Assembly: GCA_022447185.1 (NCBI GenBank)
Contig: JAKVAY010000037.1
Location: forward strand, 20,437-84,436
Source of the DNA: Fuerstiella sp.
GTDB taxonomy: Bacteria > Planctomycetota > Planctomycetia > Planctomycetales > Planctomycetaceae
DNA length: 64,000 nucleotides
Reading direction: 5' to 3'
The translations under genes were made by a program, and so were the position numbers. The notes under the pieces were generated by a model. It was not told where the DNA came from, made no database searches, and saw nothing but the letters and a program-made list of their open reading frames with translations. This document shows, piece by piece, positions 9,040 through 18,013 of the stretch; the stretch's first letter is position 1; each line of letters begins with the position of its first letter.

Positions 9040-11229
9040 TCAACTGAGTCTTTCCGGAACAACTTTTACCGGAACACCCTTGAAACCTGGTGTCTTCGAC
9101 AAGGGGTCCACTGCATGTGGGACGAGCGTGTTGGCTTCGGGATAGTACATGAGTATGTTGCCTGCCCGAACGTCATATTCTCGAGCGCGACAGTAACGCA
9201 ACTCGCCCACAGAACTGGTGAGTCGTACCTGCTGATCCTCTTCCAGCCCGCGTGCAGTCATGTCGTCTCGATTCATGAGCACGACGTCACGCCGTTCCTG
9301 GCCGCGATACAGATCTTCTTCCTCGTAAACAACACTGTTGAACTGGCCTTCGGAACGCACGGTCATCAATCGAAGCTCGTTATCCTGACATCGAGGTTCC
9401 GGCAGTGGCACGGAATTAAATGATGCTCTGCCTGATTCTGTAGAGAATTTGAAGTCAACCGGTGTCCGACCGCGTACGTGAAATTCCTGCCTCGACTCAT
9501 CGATTCCCTGCATTTCTTCATAGCCTGGTACCAGCTCGCCGATCAAGTCCCGTATGGCTGCATGGCTCTGCAGAGTGTCAAAATCAACCTTACCGCTGCG
9601 TCCGAATACTCTGCGCGCGATGTCCGCAAGGATCGAAACTTCGCTGCGCGGACCTTCAAAACGTGCCGGGCCACCGTCACTCAGGCGCACATAGCTGAAC
9701 ATCGATTCCTGAGTCGTCGGTTGTGGTTCTTCATCACGTGGAAGCACCGGGAGGATTATTGTTTCCTTCCCCAGTCCCCAGGTATGGCCTGTGTTAAGCG
9801 TCGTCGACAGGTAGCTAACGGTACCGATCGAATTCATCGCTCCTGCGGCATACTGCAGATCCGGGTTGCTGGCGTACAGGTTCCCACCAAGACACAGTGC
9901 AAAATCCATTTCCCCGTCACGTGCAGCCTCCATGCACCGCATTGTGTCGTAGCCGGGTGACTTCGGCACAGTGATTCCGAGTTTCGTTTCGAACTTTTTC
10001 AGCATTGATTGTTTCAGCGCAGGAGTGACTCCTACCGACCCCAGTCCCTGCACGTTACTGTGACCACGTATGGGCATCATGCCGGCGTCGCGTCGTCCAA
10101 TCATTCCTCGCAGCAGCGCGGTATTCGCGATCATCTGCACATTGTTGGTGCCATGCAGATGGTGAGTGATTCCCATACACCATCCGAAGACGACATTCTT
10201 TGCCGCAAGATACTGCTCTGTGAACTCCCGAATCTGCACCTGGCTCAAACCGCTCAATCGTTCGATGTCTTCCCAGGCAAGAGATTCTATCGATCGCCGG
10301 AATTCTTCGAATCCAAGTGTATGGTGTTCGATGAAATGCTGATCTTCTGCCCTGCGCGCCAGAATCTCACGGCAGACACCGGCCAGCATGGCCAGATCAC
10401 CGCCAACGTGAGGCTGCACGTATGAACTTGCAATGGGTGAACCAAATATCAGGCTGCGGATGTCACTGGGTACTCGGAAATTCCGCAGGCCCAATTCCTT
10501 CACCGGGTTGACGACAATCACATTGCCGCCACGACGGCGGATTTCCATCAATGACCGCATGAGTCGCGGATGATTGGATGACGGATTGGCTCCAATGAGT
10601 ATGTACAGGTCAACGTGTTCGAGGTCTTCGAGACGAATTGTTCCGGTGCCGGACCCGATGCTGCTGGTCAACCCAACTCCGCTGGCCTGGTGACAGTAAT
10701 AGGAACAGTTGTTGACATAATTAGTCCCAAACTGCCTTGCGATCAGCTGCAGCAAAAATCCGGCTTCATTGCTGGAACGGCCACTGGCGTAAAAGAAACT
10801 TCGTTCCGGACCGGCAGCAGCCATACGATCAGCAAGTCGCTGCAGAACTTCGTCCCATTCAATGGGCCGATAATGAGTTGCCCCCTCTTCGAGGATGACT
10901 GGTCGAACGATTCGTCCACAGAACTCCAGCTGTCGCGACGTCATCGCCTGCAGCTGGTTGACATTGTATTGGCTCCAGAAGCTATCGGGGATGGCACCCT
11001 GCATGTCAGATGCCATCGCCTGCACGGATTTCTTACATACTTCAGGAAAGTATCCGCCCTCGTTGACCATGCCACCCAGCTGGCCGCCCATGCCAACAGC
11101 GCAGGTCTTACAGGCATTTTTTGACCGCAGAGCTTTCCACATCTTCCACCAGCCGACTCGGCTGGCGAGTTGCATCGTATAGCCAATTGCCTTCCATCCT
11201 CCGCCGCTGGAGGGTCGTTTCACTGCCAT
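9040..11229 (-). CDS. FdhF/YdeP-family molybdopterin oxidoreductase
   Basis: A protein of about 729 residues related to formate dehydrogenase H alpha subunits, of the YdeP subfamily. The N-terminus has GGGWKAIGYTMQ and then a cysteine cluster CKTC with a further Cys (EVCKKS), where the family carries an iron-sulfur site. Molybdopterin-binding landmarks follow: FYASGRSSNEAGFL, CSYYCHQASGVGL, LIGANPSSNHPRLM and RGHSNVQG. The C-terminal 110 residues form the MopB-binding barrel (VVLMNRDDMTARGL). YdeP in E. coli is implicated in acid resistance, but its substrate is not known. No FdhD, electron-transfer subunit or cofactor-synthesis gene is nearby. A GTG at 11367 would add 46 residues including a hydrophobic stretch; the ATG at 11229 fits homologue starts better. 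Confidence 0.85.
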   Translation of the reverse strand: MAVKRPSSGGGWKAIGYTMQLASRVGWWKMWKALRSKNACKTCAVGMGGQLGGMVNEGGYFPEVCKKSVQAMASDMQGAIPDSFWSQYNVNQLQAMTSRQLEFCGRIVRPVILEEGATHYRPIEWDEVLQRLADRMAAAGPERSFFYASGRSSNEAGFLLQLIARQFGTNYVNNCSYYCHQASGVGLTSSIGSGTGTIRLEDLEHVDLYILIGANPSSNHPRLMRSLMEIRRRGGNVIVVNPVKELGLRNFRVPSDIRSLIFGSPIASSYVQPHVGGDLAMLAGVCREILARRAEDQHFIEHHTLGFEEFRRSIESLAWEDIERLSGLSQVQIREFTEQYLAAKNVVFGWCMGITHHLHGTNNVQMIANTALLRGMIGRRDAGMMPIRGHSNVQGLGSVGVTPALKQSMLKKFETKLGITVPKSPGYDTMRCMEAARDGEMDFALCLGGNLYASNPDLQYAAGAMNSIGTVSYLSTTLNTGHTWGLGKETIILPVLPRDEEPQPTTQESMFSYVRLSDGGPARFEGPRSEVSILADIARRVFGRSGKVDFDTLQSHAAIRDLIGELVPGYEEMQGIDESRQEFHVRGRTPVDFKFSTESGRASFNSVPLPEPRCQDNELRLMTVRSEGQFNSVVYEEEDLYRGQERRDVVLMNRDDMTARGLEEDQQVRLTSSVGELRYCRAREYDVRAGNILMYYPEANTLVPHAVDPLSKTPGFKGVPVKVVPERLS

Positions 11230-11419
11230 TGGGTCATATCCGGGTCTGCTGCGGAATTCGTCCGTGACCACAACATGGTAACCATGAACTCGAAAGGTTC
11301 CCGCCGGAATTGTCCAGAACAGTAAGACAAGACACAGAACACCATTTGCCAGCCCGATGTCCGACACGTGGATGACGCTGCCATTGCCGTGTCCGGCTGG
11401 TTCTCACCTGCCGTCTGTA

Positions 11420-12466
11420 TCAGAGAACCGCCAGCCTTTCAATCAGCTCAACAGTGCGGCATGAATAGCCGTATTCGTTGTCGTACCAGCCCAGTACCTT
11501 GACCATGTTCCCTGCCATGACAGTGGTAAAGCCTGAATCAAAAATACAGCTGTGCGAGTTACCTACGATGTCACTGGAGACGATTGGATCCTCTGTATAT
11601 TCCAAAATCCCACCGAGACCACCTTCGGCAGCAGCTTTAACGGCTTCGTTGATTTCTTCCGCAGTCGTGTCTTTCCCAACGATTGCAGTGAGATCTGTTA
11701 CGCTGCCTGTCACAACAGGAACACGAAGTGACATTCCTGTTAATTTGCCATCCACCTCAGGAAAGACTTTGCCAACGGCTTTTGCAGCGCCAGTTGATGT
11801 CGGAATAATGTTGACGGCAGCCGCCCGCGATCGACGGGGATCCGAGTGCAGCTGATCCGCAACTTTCTGGTCATTCGTATAGGCGTGACATGTCGTAATC
11901 AGACCGTGCTGAACCCCACCAAAACTCTCATGAAGGATTTTGACCATGGGAGCCAGACTGTTCGTCGTGCAGCTCGCATTTGAGATACATTTGTGATCAG
12001 CCGTCAGTTGATCGTCGTTGACGCCACAGACAACCGTGAGATCTTCTCCCTTGGCCGGAGCAGAAATGACCACCTTGCCGGCACCTGCACTGATGTGTGA
12101 ATCAAATCCTGGCTTTCCTTCAGCCGCGCGGCTGGTGAAGAATCCGGTCGATTCCAGAGCAATATCAACGCCCAGTTCATTCCATGGCAAATTTCCGGGA
12201 TCTCGTTCTCCACAGATTCTGATGGTGCTGCCATTCACGATCAGATCGTTCCCGCTGACCTGAACATCACCATCGAAACGACCCTGGGCGCTGTCATACT
12301 TAAACAGGTTAGCCAGCGCTGTGGTTGCACCAAGGTCGTTAATTGCCACCACTTCGATATCAGCCTGTCGTTGGTCGCACTTCTGCCGAGCGATCAGAGC
12401 ACGCAAAGTGATACGACCAATGCGGCCGAAGCCGTTAATGCCAACTTTAACTGAAGGACGTGACAT
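11420..12466 (-). CDS. gap: Glyceraldehyde-3-phosphate dehydrogenase, type I
   Basis: A 348-residue glycolytic enzyme that oxidatively phosphorylates glyceraldehyde-3-phosphate with NAD(P)+. The N-terminal Rossmann motif is [17 protein letters not shown] (residues 8-24). The catalytic cysteine is C166 within [13 protein letters not shown], and the His partner lies in [10 protein letters not shown]. The C-terminal cofactor-loop segment WYDNEYGYS is present. The length is slightly above the 330-340 usual for type I because of a short insert ([12 protein letters not shown]) after the first helix. The start is an ATG preceded by a purine-rich GAGAG stretch. It is the last gene of a minus-strand run but is separated by 367 bases from the next upstream gene, so it is probably transcribed alone. 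Confidence 0.95.
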   Translation of the reverse strand: MSRPSVKVGINGFGRIGRITLRALIARQKCDQRQADIEVVAINDLGATTALANLFKYDSAQGRFDGDVQVSGNDLIVNGSTIRICGERDPGNLPWNELGVDIALESTGFFTSRAAEGKPGFDSHISAGAGKVVISAPAKGEDLTVVCGVNDDQLTADHKCISNASCTTNSLAPMVKILHESFGGVQHGLITTCHAYTNDQKVADQLHSDPRRSRAAAVNIIPTSTGAAKAVGKVFPEVDGKLTGMSLRVPVVTGSVTDLTAIVGKDTTAEEINEAVKAAAEGGLGGILEYTEDPIVSSDIVGNSHSCIFDSGFTTVMAGNMVKVLGWYDNEYGYSCRTVELIERLAVL

Positions 12467-12833
12467 AAGAAATCTCTCTTCGAACTTGGCTTACATTTAA
12501 CCGGACAGCAGCAGACGTTAAAGCGTCTGAACGAACTCATGGCTGAGAGTAAGGCATCATCCAAAATCCTTGGTTTTGGACGATTCAACGGAGGTCACAG
12601 ATCCCCGAGGGACCACCATAGCCTCTGATTTCCCGACCATTGACCGCCTTAACGATTCTCCAACTGTTAAGACGATCCTCGATCGTAACGGCGAGATCAG
12701 GCTTTGCAAGGTGAACAGAACAGTGTCCCGTATTCAGGCCTCTCAGCGCAACATTGAAGAAAATCCGGATTCCTATCAATGAGTTCACGACGTGGCGGCT
12801 GTCCAAAGTCGGACCTCGTCCCGAACACATCGG
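12467..12833. other. Intergenic region upstream of gap
   Basis: About 367 bases that should contain the gap promoter and the end of the SDR transcript. A small inverted repeat, CCAAAA (12561-12566) and TTTTGG (12574-12579), could form a hairpin on either strand; no function can be assigned. Open frames here lack recognisable products. Confidence 0.4.
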
Positions 12834-13691
12834 CTACCGATCAACAGCGGAAGCCACCGATACGTCTGCCACTTTCCTTGTAAATTTTCTTGAACTCGCA
12901 AGGATCAGCTTCTCTGCGAATCGCGGAAACAACTGCTTCAACAGCACAACTGGCCGCATTGGCGGCCAGTTCACGATGAGTTCCGGTGGTCCTGACCGTA
13001 TCGCTTTTATGACTGCATTCGCCACGACACCTGCTGTGGTACTCCCGACTGCAGTCGGTGTGCCGCGGCCAACCGCGGCTGTCATACGTTCGTAAATCCC
13101 GCCGTCCTTTGTGAATCCGGGGCAGACGGCCGTTGCGGAAATCCCACGCCCCAGATACTCACCACGGAGTCCCTCCGTGAATCCGATCAACGCTGCCTTC
13201 GTCGCACCGTATACGGCCCCGAATGCCGGACAGTGTTTGCCCGCTGTCGACGCCATATTGATGATACACCCTGACTTCTGCTTAAGCATCACCGGAATGA
13301 CCAAACCGGTCAGCAGCACAGCTGCGGTGAAGTTGACGTTGATGGTTTCGAGGATTTGATCAGATTCGATCGTTTCGAAATATCCAAAACATTCTACGCC
13401 GGCATTATTGATAAGCACGTCGATTCGCCCGAATCGATCGAGCGTCTGCCTGGTCAATTCTGTCAAATCACCGGAATCCGAAACGTCGCATGTCACAGCA
13501 AGAGCCGACCCCCCGTTACTTTCGATCAGTTGCTGCAGTTCACTGAGTCTGTCAATCGATCTCGCTGCCAGCACAACATTAAAACCATCGTCAGCCAGAC
13601 GAAGTGCAACAGTCCGGCCGATGCCAGCGGAGGCGCCGGTGACAATCGCGACCTGTTTTCCTGCATTCATCGTTTCCGCACTCTCATCCAT
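12834..13691 (-). CDS. Short-chain dehydrogenase/reductase
   Basis: A 285-residue NAD(P)-dependent SDR. The cofactor motif TGASAGIG (T-G-x3-G-x-G) starts near residue 16. The NNAG motif is in DVLINNAGVE. The catalytic serine is in NMASTAG, and the YxxxK pair is Y-G-A-T-K in GAVYGATKAAL. The PG-motif after the active site (AVCPGFTKDGGI) is also present. The C-terminal region carries a basic amphipathic helix (LLKQLFPRFAEKLILASSRKF), so membrane association is possible. The substrate cannot be deduced. It lies 115 bases downstream of hemY on the same strand and could be cotranscribed with it. Confidence 0.85.
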   Translation of the reverse strand: MDESAETMNAGKQVAIVTGASAGIGRTVALRLADDGFNVVLAARSIDRLSELQQLIESNGGSALAVTCDVSDSGDLTELTRQTLDRFGRIDVLINNAGVECFGYFETIESDQILETINVNFTAAVLLTGLVIPVMLKQKSGCIINMASTAGKHCPAFGAVYGATKAALIGFTEGLRGEYLGRGISATAVCPGFTKDGGIYERMTAAVGRGTPTAVGSTTAGVVANAVIKAIRSGPPELIVNWPPMRPVVLLKQLFPRFAEKLILASSRKFTRKVADVSVASAVDR

Positions 13692-13806
13692 CGGGATTCT
13701 AACCCACAGTCTGTTCACTGGCTGTGTCACAGCATGGCACATCCGTCACCGCAGGTCGACAGCGATTGCTAAACCGATATACGACTCAGTCATCGGGAGA
13801 AACGAA

Positions 13807-15258
13807 TCAATTCGACAACTCAGCCGACAGACGATCGGCGGCTGTGTAACCACTGCTGATGCAGTCAGGAATCCCCACTCCACGGTAGGCGTTACCGGCC
13901 AATTCCAGACTCCGTTGACGTGACAGACGTTCGTCAATGCGATTAACCAGTTCGAGATGACCGACGTGATACTGCGGCATTGCCCGCTGATATCGCGTGA
14001 TCGTGGCAAACAGTGCTTTTTGTGATCTTCCCAACAGCTGTTGCTGCTCAGCGGCGACGATTTCAAAAATGTCCTGATCAGAGAGGTCAAGCAGACCCGG
14101 CTGAGTCGCACCACCCAGAAATGTGCGAAGCAGCACATGCCCCGTGGGCGCTCGACCCGTGAACTTGCGACTGGAAAAAGAAATCGCGAGGACACGGCGG
14201 TCTTCAACTGCCGGAACTACCAGGCCAAATGCATCCATCGCATGTGTGAAATCTTTCAAACGGTGTCCCGTCGTCACAATCGCTGTTGAGGCACATTCGA
14301 TTGTACTCAGTTCCGTCGCCAGAATTGGATCGAGCGTTTGCAGTATTCCGGCGCTGACCCATGATGGAGTTGACAGAATCACCCCCTGGAACGACATCTG
14401 ATTCTGATCGGAAATTTTCACATGCCAGCCTCCGGTGCGTTCGTGCGATGGTTTGACAGCATCAACTGCAGTGTTCAGATGCAACCGCGACCGACCGGAT
14501 GATTTCAGCGCTGATACAATCGACGCAACAACGGATGACAGGCCGGTGGCATGCGTGGCAAATAATCCATAGCGTGCGCCGCTTTCCGACAGCTGTGAAT
14601 CATTCCCCTCGGATCGTTTCTCCGCGAGAACCGCTCGAATCACACTGCCATGCTGCCGTTCCATTTCGAGGAACCGAGGCAAAGTGGCTTTGAGGCTTAA
14701 TCTCTCCGGATCAGACGTATAGATTCCGCCGACCAGAGGCTGCACGAGCCGCTCAAATGTTTCTGTACCGAAGCGACGACGAACAAATGACGCCAAACTC
14801 TCATCGTCATCGTTTGACTTTTTTGACCGGACGATTTCGGACAGCAAACGCAGCTTTCCTGTGAACGACAAAATGGGAGTTTTTAAAATCGCTGTTGGCT
14901 TCGCGGGTGCCATCAGCATAAAACCTTCCGGAACGGGAACGGGACGACCACGATGGACGACAAGGGAACGACGATGCTGCTTATCCGTTCCAATCAGTTG
15001 ATCCGTGATCCCAAGATCACTGCACAACTGCAGCCCGCCAGGCTTATTCGTAATGAAGGCATCCGGCCCATGTTCGATCAGGAAACCGTCTCGGTGTTCA
15101 GTTTGAATCGCGCCACCTGCACGCGATGACGCCTCAAACATGTCAACGTGAAGATCTTTATGCTGCTGAATCAGCCTGAGCGCCGCGGCCAGCCCGGTGA
15201 TCCCGGCACCCACGACGGCCACACGCCGATGACCTTGAGACGCGGCCGCAGCCGACAT
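13807..15258 (-). CDS. hemY: Protoporphyrinogen oxidase, HemY type
   Basis: A 483-residue FAD enzyme that oxidises (copro)protoporphyrinogen IX, late in heme synthesis. The N-terminus has the dinucleotide-binding motif VAVVGAGITGLAAALRL followed by the acidic FAD-ribose residue in DMFEASSRAGGAI. The segment GFLIEHGPDAFITNKP is characteristic of oxygen-dependent PPO. Family positions LVQPLVGGIYTSDPERLSL and the C-terminal FAD-contact segment GNAYRGVGIPDCISSG are conserved. It is translationally coupled to hemE: the hemE stop and the hemY start share one base (TGATG). Together with hemE and the CobA-HemD fusion at 58193 it covers several tetrapyrrole steps. Confidence 0.92.
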   Translation of the reverse strand: MSAAAASQGHRRVAVVGAGITGLAAALRLIQQHKDLHVDMFEASSRAGGAIQTEHRDGFLIEHGPDAFITNKPGGLQLCSDLGITDQLIGTDKQHRRSLVVHRGRPVPVPEGFMLMAPAKPTAILKTPILSFTGKLRLLSEIVRSKKSNDDDESLASFVRRRFGTETFERLVQPLVGGIYTSDPERLSLKATLPRFLEMERQHGSVIRAVLAEKRSEGNDSQLSESGARYGLFATHATGLSSVVASIVSALKSSGRSRLHLNTAVDAVKPSHERTGGWHVKISDQNQMSFQGVILSTPSWVSAGILQTLDPILATELSTIECASTAIVTTGHRLKDFTHAMDAFGLVVPAVEDRRVLAISFSSRKFTGRAPTGHVLLRTFLGGATQPGLLDLSDQDIFEIVAAEQQQLLGRSQKALFATITRYQRAMPQYHVGHLELVNRIDERLSRQRSLELAGNAYRGVGIPDCISSGYTAADRLSAELSN

Positions 15259-16313
15259 CAGAGCGCTCCCAGTTCGTGAACGTAGTCAACAAGAGCCTTC
15301 ACATGATCCGGATTCATATCCGGCATTACTCCGTGCCCGAGATTAAAAATGTGGCCGGGACGACCATTTGCCTGGTTGAGAACCTCCTGCACACGCTGTT
15401 TCAAAATCGGAAGTTCGGAGTAAAGCGACACAGGATCCATGTTCCCCTGAACAGCTACATCTGTACCAAAAATCTCCCAGGCGTCATTCAGCCCGATTCG
15501 CCAGTCAACTCCCATGACCTGACCTCCGGCATCCCGCTGAGACGACAAAAGAGCAGGATTGCCGGTAAGAAAACTGATAACAGGAGCGTCCACACTCACA
15601 GCATCAATGACGCGTTTCGTATGGGGCATCACATAGCGACGATAGTCGGAAGGCGACAGGCATCCGGCCCAGCTGTCAAACAGCTGGACGGCCTGGCATC
15701 CACAGGCAATCTGTTCACGAAGATACATGATGATCGAATCTACCAAACGATTCATGAGAGCAGTCCAGGCCCCCTCATCATTGTACATGATCGATTTCGT
15801 ACGCACCCAGCTTCGTGAAGCCCCCCCCTCAATGCAGTATGACGCCAGCGTGAAGGGGGCGCCCGCAAACCCCAACAGTGGAATGTTGCCTGGCAGCTCA
15901 CGTCGAATCATCCTGACAGCGTCAAATACAAACCCAACGGGTGCTACTGATTCCAATGCTGTCAGTCGGTCTACGTCAGCCGCGTGCGTAATTGGATTGT
16001 GGATGACAGGCCCCTCACCTTTTACGTACTCAAGATCCATCCCCATCGGCTCCAGCATCGGCAGCAGATCGGCAAACAGAATCGCTGCGTCGACTCCGAG
16101 AACACTGCGCGCCGTGATGGTGACTTCGCAGGCCAGCTCAGGTGTTTTGCACAGCTCAATAAATGTCACCCTGTTGCGGACTGCCATGTACTCGGGAAGG
16201 TAGCGACCAGCCTGCCGCATGATCCACACCGGCGTCGTTTCCGTCGGCTCTCGGCGCACTGCCTTCATCAGGAGACTGTTTTGAACGTCAGAATCAGAAT
16301 GGGCAGGGAACAT
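15258..16313 (-). CDS. hemE: Uroporphyrinogen decarboxylase
   Basis: A 351-residue cytoplasmic enzyme converting uroporphyrinogen III to coproporphyrinogen III. The signature near the N-terminus, PVWIMRQAGRYLPEY, holds the substrate-binding arginines. The catalytic Asp is in the downstream segment AAILFADLLPML. FAGAPFTLASYCIEGG and LFDSWAG are further conserved blocks, and the C-terminal NLGHGVMPDMNPDHV segment is typical. The ATG at 16313 is chosen because it gives about 18 residues before the conserved core, as usual. It lies 4 bases after the stop of the upstream ATPase gene; a start at 16346 would overlap that gene. It overlaps hemY by one base at the other end, so the three genes probably form one operon. 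Confidence 0.93.
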   Translation of the reverse strand: MFPAHSDSDVQNSLLMKAVRREPTETTPVWIMRQAGRYLPEYMAVRNRVTFIELCKTPELACEVTITARSVLGVDAAILFADLLPMLEPMGMDLEYVKGEGPVIHNPITHAADVDRLTALESVAPVGFVFDAVRMIRRELPGNIPLLGFAGAPFTLASYCIEGGASRSWVRTKSIMYNDEGAWTALMNRLVDSIIMYLREQIACGCQAVQLFDSWAGCLSPSDYRRYVMPHTKRVIDAVSVDAPVISFLTGNPALLSSQRDAGGQVMGVDWRIGLNDAWEIFGTDVAVQGNMDPVSLYSELPILKQRVQEVLNQANGRPGHIFNLGHGVMPDMNPDHVKALVDYVHELGAL

Positions 16314-16317
16314 GGCG

Positions 16318-17205
16318 TTAGTTGTCGAAAGTGATTCCGGATTCATTGATTGCAAATGGCAGGATAGATTCTTCACACGCGCTGCCACGATGCTTGGCGA
16401 TGTAGAGTGCACGCCCAATCTTCGAGCCCTGGCGAGTCTTTCCAATCAGAATGATCGTATTGGCGTTGGAAAGCACATCACCTGACTGCAGAGGCCGTTC
16501 AATCAGGTCATCCAGCATAACTTCATGACTGGTATACGACAGCACCCCGCTGATTTGACTGCATTCATAGGCATGCTGCTGGACTCGAGCCTGCTGAGTC
16601 CGATAGTGGACTCGGAATAAATCTCTCGCCAACCAGTCGTGTTCTTTGCGCAGGATCTGGTGGTACACATAGTCAAACAGATGAAATTGAAATGAGTCGC
16701 TGTCCCGTGCTGTCGGCTCCACGCCGTCTACCACAGCCCGGCGGACGCCGTGTATGAAGTTGCCATAGAAAAAAGCAATCGTCTGGTCCAGACGCCGCAT
16801 TAGATCTACTTTGAACTCCTGCCATTCTTCCGGCTGCATGTCGTCGATAGTTACCCGCCGACCGCCGCGGTCAAACACATGCAGGTAATCACTACGGATC
16901 TCTTTCCCGTTCCAGACAACATTGGGATCGATCCGATCGACCAGCTGCCGATTCACAAGTGACCAGTTATGAATCCGCTGTGCATACTCCGACTGATTCT
17001 GAGAATCACCACGTGTAGTAAGATCGAAGATAATGCCGCGCTGACCGTCCTGCTGCTTCCCGGCGTTGCAGTAGCTGAGTGCCAACTGAGTCTTGCCGAT
17101 TCCGGTCGCTCCCATCAGTACAGTCAGTGTCCCCGGAATGAGACCTCCTCCAAGAGCCTCATCAAGTCGTTTGATTCCGGTCGAGTGGCGTTGTGTACCT
17201 GACAT
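16318..17205 (-). CDS. RecA-fold ATPase of the KaiC/RadA/Rad55 type
   Basis: A 295-residue P-loop ATPase. The N-terminal pattern [20 protein letters not shown] is the usual entry to KaiC/RadA domains, and Walker A is GATGIGKT (residues 32-39). A Walker B-like strand is [10 protein letters not shown]. The region between is rich in aromatic and charged residues, and no zinc finger or Lon-like domain of true RadA is present. It starts the hemE-hemY operon, with only 4 bases before hemE. Why a RecA-like ATPase sits with heme genes is not explained by known biochemistry. Regulation, a signalling role or chance gene order are all possible. Confidence 0.75.
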   Translation of the reverse strand: MSGTQRHSTGIKRLDEALGGGLIPGTLTVLMGATGIGKTQLALSYCNAGKQQDGQRGIIFDLTTRGDSQNQSEYAQRIHNWSLVNRQLVDRIDPNVVWNGKEIRSDYLHVFDRGGRRVTIDDMQPEEWQEFKVDLMRRLDQTIAFFYGNFIHGVRRAVVDGVEPTARDSDSFQFHLFDYVYHQILRKEHDWLARDLFRVHYRTQQARVQQHAYECSQISGVLSYTSHEVMLDDLIERPLQSGDVLSNANTIILIGKTRQGSKIGRALYIAKHRGSACEESILPFAINESGITFDN

Positions 17206-17234
17206 GCAGTCGTTCTGTTTGCGGACCGAGGAAC

Positions 17235-17999
17235 AATCTAAAACGTCTGCGACATGCCGACATCACGGGTAGAACTGGCTTTCCCGGTCGCGCGGTTCCG
17301 CCATTTCGTGCGTGATTTGGAAGCCAGCGAAAACACAACCAGCTAAAGTTGACCGATTAGTGCTTCAGCAATTGTCAGCACGCGAGCTGGTCTCAAGACC
17401 GGCGTCATGTCTCCGAATCCCGGTGCCGTCAACGTCACGAAGATGCAGTATAACGTCGTGACAGCCGTCTGGTCACCAAACCACATGTTTCGACCAGCGA
17501 ATTCAGAAGAAGTCCCGGTGTTGATTGCTGCGTTATTGAATTCGATCATAACAGCGAAACCAGCGGCAACAACAAATCCCATCAGCAGATACCCGTACGG
17601 TGACACAGTAATTACGTCCTAATCAACTCGACGAGCTCGAAATAAAGAACGGACAATCAAATCAATGACATCGATCAGCAGGACGAATCGTTAAAACTTC
17701 CTGATGAATCCGCAGAGTCGAACAATCGACCAGATGGACTGGAGCACTGAGTGCGATGAAGATGAGCGAAAAGAGAATTGCAAACCGAGACTGATGGTCG
17801 TCTTCGCTGACGGACAGCGACGCAGCGAACAGTACCACCACCAGCGTTCGATCATGATCATGCACCCACTGTGTTGCTGATTGTGTTCGTCAATGCAAAG
17901 ATAGAAGCTGGATGGACTCGGACGAGCCACCGCATGGTGTTTCACACGCCGATCGACAGGACCCCGATCATCGTCACACCCAGTGTGCCGAAATCAATT
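17235..17999 (-). pseudogene. Decayed two-helix ion-channel gene
   Basis: Reading the minus strand, recognisable pieces of one membrane channel protein lie in order but in different frames. First come hydrophobic stretches ending near 17662 (LVVVLFAASLSVSEDDHQ, then RFAILFSLIFIALSAPVHLV). Next is LLIDVIDLIVRSLFRARRVD in another frame. Last is YGYLLMGFVVAAGFAVMIEF, a pore segment TLTAPGFGDMTPVLRPARVL, and IAEALIGQL at 17343. The pore segment matches the filter-and-turn of Ion_trans_2 channels (T-x-G-Y/F-G-D-x-x-P). A TAG at 17345-17343 replaces the tyrosine expected after GQL, and sense codons continue to TGTCGCAGACG near 17235. At least two frame changes and several stops show the gene is broken. 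The N-terminal limit is uncertain. Confidence 0.6.
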
Positions 18000-18013
18000 G
18001 ATAAGGTCAGGAG

